This document shows, piece after piece, positions 59,469-64,000 of a stretch of DNA of 64,000 bases; position 1 is the stretch's first letter; the number at the start of each line of letters is the position of its first letter. Source of the stretch: Nakamurella sp. A5-74. GTDB taxonomy: Bacteria > Actinomycetota > Actinomycetes > Mycobacteriales > Nakamurellaceae. The stretch spans positions 558,001-622,000 of the forward strand of contig NZ_CP159218.1 in the NCBI RefSeq assembly GCF_040438885.1. Direction: 5' to 3'. The notes beneath the pieces were generated by a model. The model ran no database searches. It saw only the letters and a list, made by a program, of their open reading frames with translations, and had not been told where the DNA came from. The position numbers were made by a program, and so were the translations under genes.

Positions 59469-61331
59469 GTGCGACAACCGTTCGGCGCCCGTGTGCCCCA
59501 CCACTGCTCGGGTCGAAGCCGCCCACACCCACATCGACCGCTGCTCGTCCGCTGGGCCGCGCTGGTGTCCGGGATCGTGCTGCTCGGCGCCTGCACGCAG
59601 GCGCCGGCCGGACCGACGGCGTCGCCGATCACCACACCGACCACCAGTACGACCAACGGAGTGAGCGCAGGCGTCACCGGGGGAACCGACATGCCGAGAA
59701 GTGCCGGCGTCGGACCCTCCGCGCCCACGACGACCGACGCCGGGGTCCCCACCCGGCCGACCGCCACCGGGGTGAGCACCCCGGCTCCGCCCGGTCGGCC
59801 GGCGATCCCGGCGGTGGTCGGTCTGCGCTGGCTCGGCCCCGACCCGGAGCCGGCGGGACCGCAGATCGAGGTGTCGCAGGACATCCGGCGCTGGCAGGGC
59901 CCGGTGTCCGGTGAGTACGCCGTCCGAACGGCTGATGGACGTCGCTGGTTCGGTGCCGACGGGAGTGCCGTCACGTGCCGGGGGGAGCGCACCTGTGTCG
60001 GCTTCGACGCAGCCGGCGTCGTCGCGGTGCTGGACGGTTCGTCGGTCCGCTCCGTCTACGACGCCGCAGGCATCCCGCTGGGGCTCTACACCCCCGACGG
60101 TCGGCGGCGGCCCGGGCAGGAGCAGCCGAGCATCGCCGTCGCACTCGCGGCCACCGGGTTGGACCTGGGTGCCCTCGTCGACGAAGCGGGCCGCCGGGTG
60201 CCCTTCGCCGGCGGGGTCACCGGCGATCCGCACCTCGTCACCGGCGGCGGACGCCGGGTCAGCGTGCAGTACGCGGGCGACTTCGAGGCGCGCAGCGGCG
60301 ATCCGGAGCGCCGGATCCAGCTGCGCTGGGCCGACGTGCCCCATCAGTCCGATGTCACCATCACGACGTCGATCGCGATCGCCACCGGCGGGACCGTGGT
60401 TCAGATCGACGACGACGGGCGGACTCTCATCGGCGGGGAGCCGGTGTTGGGCAGGGCGCAGTTCCAGCAGATACGCATCACCGGCGGGCCGGTGGCGGGT
60501 GTGTGGCCGGTGGGGGACGATGGGTCGTCGTCGGTGGCCCTGGTCTGGTCGGACGGCGCGGCGCTGACCGTGCACACGGACCCGGCCCTGGGGCTGACGG
60601 CGATCCTGACCGCCCCGAGATCGTCGTCGGTGCGTGGCATCTTCGGGACCGGCGACCCGACGAATCCCGATCTCGTCGACCGGCAGGGGATCGCGCTGGA
60701 CAGCGGGTCGGTGCTGGCCGACTGGTCGGTCCCGGCCGGCGACAGCCTGTTCGACATCCCCGGTCCGTCCGTCATCGGCTATCCGACCGACATTCCCGAT
60801 GTCCCCGACCAGTCGGTTCCGTTCGCCACCCGGACCTGCCAGGCGCGAGGGATCTCCGCCGCCCCGGACCTGGCGGCGTGTGTCTTCGACGTGGGGCTCA
60901 CCGGCGATGCGCGCTTCGCCGTCGGGCACGGTCGGCTCGTCTCGGCAGCGCAGGTCGACGTCCCTGCGGTGCTGTCGAACCGGTGGCCGGCGATGCGCGA
61001 CGAGGCACCCGCCTCGGCCTCCCAGCTGCCGACGTTGGTCGACGTCCGGCCGGGCCTCGGTCAACAGCTGGTCTACAGCGTCGCGATGGCCGGGACGGGC
61101 GATCTGACGTTCCGTTTCGTCTCCGGATGTCCCGACCAGGACGGACTGCTGGCCGTCGATCGCCCTGCCATGCGGCTGTTCGATCCCACCGGACACGCTG
61201 TCTCGGCGCGGTTCCCCACCTGTGGGGTGTCGACGGTCGATCAGCTCGCGCCCGGTCGTTATCGCCTGGTGGTTGCCGGTGCACTGATCGGCGAACTCCG
61301 TAGCGTGCGGTTCGACGTCCACGAGGACTGA
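59469..61331 (+). CDS. Lipoprotein with von Willebrand factor type D-like domain
   Basis: 620 residues from GTG 59469 (GAGAGGGG upstream). A long basic n-region precedes a hydrophobic segment and lipobox VLLGAC near residue 42. A Thr/Pro/Ala-rich linker spans about 45-115. Near residue 255 is GVTGDPHLVTGGGRRVSVQYAGDFEA, the GDPHxxTxDG...GxF core of vWD domains, and near 420 is LADWSVPAGDSLFDIPG, the companion block found in bacterial vWD proteins. No CGLC disulfide loop was seen. It is a surface-anchored, probably adhesive or structural protein. No close named homologue is recognised. Confidence 0.75.
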   Translation: MRQPFGARVPHHCSGRSRPHPHRPLLVRWAALVSGIVLLGACTQAPAGPTASPITTPTTSTTNGVSAGVTGGTDMPRSAGVGPSAPTTTDAGVPTRPTATGVSTPAPPGRPAIPAVVGLRWLGPDPEPAGPQIEVSQDIRRWQGPVSGEYAVRTADGRRWFGADGSAVTCRGERTCVGFDAAGVVAVLDGSSVRSVYDAAGIPLGLYTPDGRRRPGQEQPSIAVALAATGLDLGALVDEAGRRVPFAGGVTGDPHLVTGGGRRVSVQYAGDFEARSGDPERRIQLRWADVPHQSDVTITTSIAIATGGTVVQIDDDGRTLIGGEPVLGRAQFQQIRITGGPVAGVWPVGDDGSSSVALVWSDGAALTVHTDPALGLTAILTAPRSSSVRGIFGTGDPTNPDLVDRQGIALDSGSVLADWSVPAGDSLFDIPGPSVIGYPTDIPDVPDQSVPFATRTCQARGISAAPDLAACVFDVGLTGDARFAVGHGRLVSAAQVDVPAVLSNRWPAMRDEAPASASQLPTLVDVRPGLGQQLVYSVAMAGTGDLTFRFVSGCPDQDGLLAVDRPAMRLFDPTGHAVSARFPTCGVSTVDQLAPGRYRLVVAGALIGELRSVRFDVHED

Positions 61332-61344
61332 GTCGATGCGCTAA

Positions 61345-61366
61345 CATCTGATCATGCGTTCAGATG
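61345..61366. promoter_or_regulatory. Inverted repeat overlapping the arsR/smtB start codon
   Basis: CATCTGA (61345-61351) and TCAGATG (61360-61366) are perfect 7-bp arms separated by eight bases, covering the ATG at 61354. This is the size and position expected for a SmtB/CzrA-type operator. A further AGATG follows at 61370. Confidence 0.6.
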
Positions 61367-61752
61367 AGCAGATGATGGGTGGGTGGGACGACCCCGCGGC
61401 CGCTCAGCGTGCCAGGGCTGCCGCGCTCCCGGAGGACGAGTTGGAGCTCGCGGTGACTTTGTTCCGGCTGCTCGGCGATCCGACCCGGGGTCGGTTGCTC
61501 TACGCCCTGCACGCCGCGGGGGAGTTGTGCGTCGGTGATCTCGCCGGCGTCGTCGGGGCTCAGGAATCCGCTGTCTCGCACGCGCTCCGGCTGCTCAGGA
61601 CCGCCGGCGTCGTCGCGGCGCGCCGAGCCGGCAGGTCGATGTACTACCGGCTGGCCGACGAGCACGTCGCCGATCTGCTGGCACTCACCCATCAGCACAT
61701 CGATCACGCAGTGGCCCAGGACGTCCGGAGCAGCGGGCGGGCGGCGGGATGA
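61354..61752 (+). CDS. ArsR/SmtB-family metal-sensing repressor
   Basis: 132 residues from ATG 61354. Winged helix: ELAVTLFRLLGDPTRGRLLYALHAAGELCVGDLAGVVGAQESAVSHALRLLRTAGVVAARRAGRSMYYRLADEH. ELCVGDL carries the alpha-3 position Cys (the ELCVCDL of ArsR/CadC has two). The C-terminal helix DEHVADLLALTHQHIDHAV supplies Asp-x-His and His-x2-His, the alpha-5 zinc site of SmtB/CzrA. It therefore probably senses zinc, cobalt or nickel and derepresses the overlapped exporter gene. An inverted repeat covers its start codon. Confidence 0.9.
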   Translation: MRSDEQMMGGWDDPAAAQRARAAALPEDELELAVTLFRLLGDPTRGRLLYALHAAGELCVGDLAGVVGAQESAVSHALRLLRTAGVVAARRAGRSMYYRLADEHVADLLALTHQHIDHAVAQDVRSSGRAAG

Positions 61753-62654
61753 GCGGCCACCACGACCACGCTGCGCACGCCGGCAGCACCCACCGGTGGC
61801 GATTGCTGACAGCGTTCGTCCTCACCGCGGCCTTCTTCGTCGTCGAACTCGTCGGTGGACTGCTGTCCGGCTCGCTGGCACTGATCAGCGACGCGGGACA
61901 CATGGGGGCCGATGTCATCGCCCTCGGAGCCGCCGTGCTGGCGACCTGGATCGCGGGCCGGCCCGACCGCACCGGTCGGCGGACGTTCGGCTCCTACCGG
62001 GCGGAGGTCTTCGCCTCCGGACTGGCGGTGCTGATCATGATCGGCGTCGGGGTGTTCATCGCGATCGAGGCGATCGACCGGTTGGTCCGGGGATCCGTTG
62101 CTGCGCCCACCCCCACGACGATGATGGTCGTCGGTGTGATCGGGCTGGTGGTGAACCTGGTGTCCCTCGGCCTGCTCCGGGGTGGCGCTGCGGAGAGCCT
62201 GAACGTCAAGGGGGCGTATCTGGAGGTGCTCTCCGATGCTGCGGGGTCGGTCGGGGTGTTGATCGCCGGTGTGCTCGTGGCGACCACCGGCGACGGCTGG
62301 TGGGACAGCCTGCTCGCCCTGCTGGTCGCCGCCTTCGTCGGTGTGCGCGCCGTCATCCTGGGGCGCGAAGTACTGGCCGTGCTCGGCCAACACGCTCCGG
62401 TGGGCATCGATCCGGCTGACGCCGATTCGGCGCTCGCCGAGGTCGCCGGCGTCCGAGAGGTGCACGACCTGCACCTGTGGACCCTGACCTCAGGGATGAA
62501 CGTCGCCACCGCGCACCTGGTGATCGACCCCAGCTGCGATCCGAACGGGGTGCTGCAGGGGGCCAGAACGATGATGCGGCAGCGATTCTCCATCGAGCAC
62601 GCCACCCTGCAGGTGGAGCCCGAGGACGCGGACTGCGGCGATCCGCACTGGTGA
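61749..62654 (+). CDS. CDF-family metal exporter (CzcD-like)
   Basis: 301 residues, ATG 61749 overlapping the repressor stop. His-rich start GHHDHAAHAGSTH, six membrane helices and a cytoplasmic domain. Metal site in helix 2 is LISDAGHMGADVIALG (HxxxD). The helix-5 partner, usually LHVLGD, reads GAYLEVLSDAAGSVGV, so one His is replaced by Glu (ExxxD). RRTFGSYRAEVFAS and GVREVHDLHLWTLTSGMNVATAHLVID are standard CzcD. It exports zinc, cobalt or another divalent ion. The paired SmtB-like repressor controls it. The terminator at 62699-62737 follows. Confidence 0.94.
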   Translation: MSGHHDHAAHAGSTHRWRLLTAFVLTAAFFVVELVGGLLSGSLALISDAGHMGADVIALGAAVLATWIAGRPDRTGRRTFGSYRAEVFASGLAVLIMIGVGVFIAIEAIDRLVRGSVAAPTPTTMMVVGVIGLVVNLVSLGLLRGGAAESLNVKGAYLEVLSDAAGSVGVLIAGVLVATTGDGWWDSLLALLVAAFVGVRAVILGREVLAVLGQHAPVGIDPADADSALAEVAGVREVHDLHLWTLTSGMNVATAHLVIDPSCDPNGVLQGARTMMRQRFSIEHATLQVEPEDADCGDPHW

Positions 62655-62698
62655 CACCGGCGTCCCGGGCGATGCTGGGTCCGGAACGGGGTGGACGC

Positions 62699-62737
62699 AC
62701 CACAGCCCGGCTCCTCCAGGAGGAGCCGGGCTGTGGT
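62699..62737. terminator. Bidirectional terminator between CDF exporter and fasciclin gene
   Basis: A 39-bp perfect palindrome with 19-bp arms (ACCACAGCCCGGCTCCTCC and its complement) about one central A. It serves both convergent genes. Confidence 0.95.
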
Positions 62738-62767
62738 GGTGCCAGCTGATGATCGAACTGCAGGTGA

Positions 62768-63523
62768 TCAGGCAGCCGGCGGGGAGAGAACGGTGTCGAT
62801 CAGGTAGACGGTCGCGTTGGCCGTCTTGACGCCGCCACAGATGACGGTGGAGTCGCCCACCTTGAGGTTGTCACCGGAACCGGTGACCGTGACCTCGCCA
62901 CCCTCGAGGGTCTTGTGGGTGCCGACGATCTGGTCCGGGGACAGCTGACCGGCGATGACGTGGTAGGTCAGGATCTTGGTCAGCAGCTTGTCGTCGGTCT
63001 TCAGCGTGTTGACGGTGGCCGCCGGGAGCTTCTTGAACGCATCATCGACCGGGGCGAAGACGGTGAACTCGCTGCTGTTGAGGGTGTCGACCAGGTCGAC
63101 CTTCGGGTTGAGCTTCCCCGACACGGCAGCCACCAGAGTGGTGAGCAGCGGGTTCCCGGCAGCGGCTGCAGCGAGCTTGGCAGTCGCCATGCCGCCGACC
63201 GAGCCGGCGCCACTCGGGTTGGCCTCTGCGTAGGCAGCACAGCCGGCGCCGACGAGGTTCGCGGCCGGATCGTTCGAGCCGGAAGACATTCCGCCCGAGG
63301 ACTCCATGGGGGAGGACATGCCACCCGAGGATTCCATGGGGGAGGACATGCCACCCGAGGATTCCATGGGGGAGGACATGCCGGTCTCGGAGGCCATGGC
63401 CGAGGTGGTGGCGGCGGCCGCCGGGGTGTTGCCGGCGGTGGTCGCGGTGTCCGAACCGCAGGCTGCGGTGACGAACATGGTGGCGCCGATCGCGGCCGCG
63501 ATGACGATCTTCTTGATCTTCAT
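62768..63523 (-). CDS. Fasciclin-domain surface lipoprotein
   Basis: 251 residues from ATG 63523 (GAGGAG upstream). Signal and lipobox [24 protein letters not shown] linker of three [10 protein letters not shown] repeats (about residues 48-78) follows. The fasciclin (FAS1) domain starts [25 protein letters not shown] and includes [69 protein letters not shown] and [15 protein letters not shown]. It closely resembles mycobacterial MPT70/MPB83-type proteins, which are exported and SigK-controlled. It probably mediates adhesion or sits in the envelope. Confidence 0.95.
   Translation of the reverse strand: MKIKKIVIAAAIGATMFVTAACGSDTATTAGNTPAAAATTSAMASETGMSSPMESSGGMSSPMESSGGMSSPMESSGGMSSGSNDPAANLVGAGCAAYAEANPSGAGSVGGMATAKLAAAAAGNPLLTTLVAAVSGKLNPKVDLVDTLNSSEFTVFAPVDDAFKKLPAATVNTLKTDDKLLTKILTYHVIAGQLSPDQIVGTHKTLEGGEVTVTGSGDNLKVGDSTVICGGVKTANATVYLIDTVLSPPAA
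63291..63383 (-). repeat. Three 30-bp tandem repeats within the fasciclin gene
   Basis: Units GA(C/T)TCCATGGGGGAGGACAT + GCCACCCGAG at 63301-63330, 63331-63360 and 63361-63383 (partial) with a diverged copy before. The first and second differ by one base. They encode [10 protein letters not shown] in the secreted linker. Confidence 0.92.
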
Positions 63524-63958
63524 GATGCTCCTCGTGGGGGTGTCGACGTCGTGTCGAGCTGGTGGGTGGAACTGCTGGTGCACAAAGGGTGTGCGCTGGT
63601 ATGAGGTTCTCGATCCGTCGAGCGGGGATGGACCCCGCCGGCGGGGATCTCCCCTCCCGACACCAGCAGTTCGGCACACCGCGACGCGCGGATGGGTGAA
63701 GCAATGGGAAAAGTCTTGCGGGACGGAATATATGGTGCTGGGGATCGAGCGTTGGTCCGGTGACGCTGCGGTGGCGCCGCACGTGGCCAGGGCGGAAGCA
63801 TTGTCCCGCAACAAGTTCAACGATTGAAACCTTCGGGCAACCCGGTTGACGGTGTGATGTCCATCATGAGCGACGGTGGCCGAATCGTGACCTGACAGTG
63901 CCCGATTGTGGGCAAGTCGGAGAGCCCGTTCGCCGCAGGGAGGGGACCGGACGGAAAC
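63524..63958. other. Region upstream of the fasciclin gene
   Basis: About 435 bp without a supported gene. On the minus strand the AT-rich block around 63725-63735 (TATATTCC) is a possible -10 for the fasciclin gene. No further features were assigned before the right-edge hairpin. Confidence 0.45.
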
Positions 63959-63988
63959 GCCGGGTCCGATCTGGTGATCGGGCCCGGC
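63959..63988. terminator. Hairpin at right edge
   Basis: GCCGGGTCCGATC (63959-63971) pairs with GATCGGGCCCGGC (63976-63988) with one G-T pair and a TGGT loop. It is probably the terminator of a gene beyond the right edge or of a plus-strand unit starting there. Confidence 0.7.
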
Positions 63989-64000
63989 GATGACCAGCGG

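Noticed and set aside
59397-61322. 641-codon minus-strand open frame opposite the vWD lipoprotein
   Set aside because: Arg/Gly/Asp-rich antisense shadow; the plus strand has a lipobox and a vWD core.
61749-61790. His-rich N-terminus of the CDF exporter as a separate metal-chaperone gene
   Set aside because: It is in frame and continuous with the membrane domain; such tails are common in CDF proteins.

Overview
The window is high-GC DNA with short intergenic gaps, many ATGA/GTGA start-stop overlaps and frequent GTG starts. Its gene families (GTP-dependent pckG, ANTAR regulator, actinobacterial holin-X, DUF3618, F420-type LLM oxidoreductase, FadE5-like acyl-CoA dehydrogenase, PopR/ClgR-like regulator) point to a free-living actinobacterium, plausibly a Nakamurella-like or related soil genus. 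No rRNA, tRNA, CRISPR array, transposase or phage module was recognised.

Layout. (1) 1-7017, minus strand: the end of a biosynthetic cluster that runs off the left edge. It is four ATGA-coupled genes: NRPS adenylation-carrier didomain, AT-less ketosynthase with an altered active site, thioesterase-phosphopantetheinyl transferase fusion, and a LanB-like dehydratase. (2) 7320-12437: a secreted M28 peptidase, pckG and an SDR/XRE pair. (3) 12631-16543: a GAF-ANTAR regulator and a stress/envelope cassette (small protein, PRC-barrel/DUF2382, LEA-like, holin-X, DUF3618). (4) 16930-19924: two cyclic-di-GMP genes overlapping tail to tail. (5) 20072-22790: a CDF exporter divergent from a second-type clpP pair that is followed by a PopR/ClgR-like regulator; the intergenic region carries nested palindromes. 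(6) 22888-25102: a CoxG-like protein and an ArsR-SRPBCC-VOC operon whose last gene is frameshifted.

(7) 25170-46987 is the largest coherent block, about 22 kb devoted to hydantoin/oxoproline-type chemistry. It has three arms: ornithine cyclodeaminase-like + hyuA1B1 (plus strand); a minus-strand run of ABM protein, ribose-type ABC importer (binding protein, ATPase, permease), a shortened HyuA-like protein, a DUF917 (S-methyl-thiohydantoin desulfurase type) protein and a PucR regulator; and a plus-strand run of hyuA2B2, imidazolonepropionase-like amidohydrolase, phosphodiesterase, LLM flavin oxidoreductase and M17 aminopeptidase. The simplest reading is uptake of a cyclic ureide, thiohydantoin or modified amino acid/peptide, ring opening and hydrolysis to amino acids, controlled by PucR. 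The substrate is unknown.

(8) 47163-52126: a trans-aconitate methyltransferase-like gene flanked on both sides by different tandem repeats, then a 2-oxoacid dehydrogenase operon (E1 alpha, E1 beta, E2, no E3). (9) 52420-59313: a 47-residue basic protein between strong hairpins, a GroES-like protein, nitronate monooxygenase, ROK kinase, a secreted propeller/M15-like protein, an unknown protein, and a FadE-type dehydrogenase with two TetR-like operators. (10) 59469-63523: a vWD-domain lipoprotein, a SmtB/ArsR-CDF metal efflux pair with an operator over its start codon, and a fasciclin lipoprotein with 30-bp internal repeats, closed by a perfect bidirectional terminator.

Starts were chosen from visible ribosome binding sites and overlaps. 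All functional names rest on recognised motifs, not on database searches.
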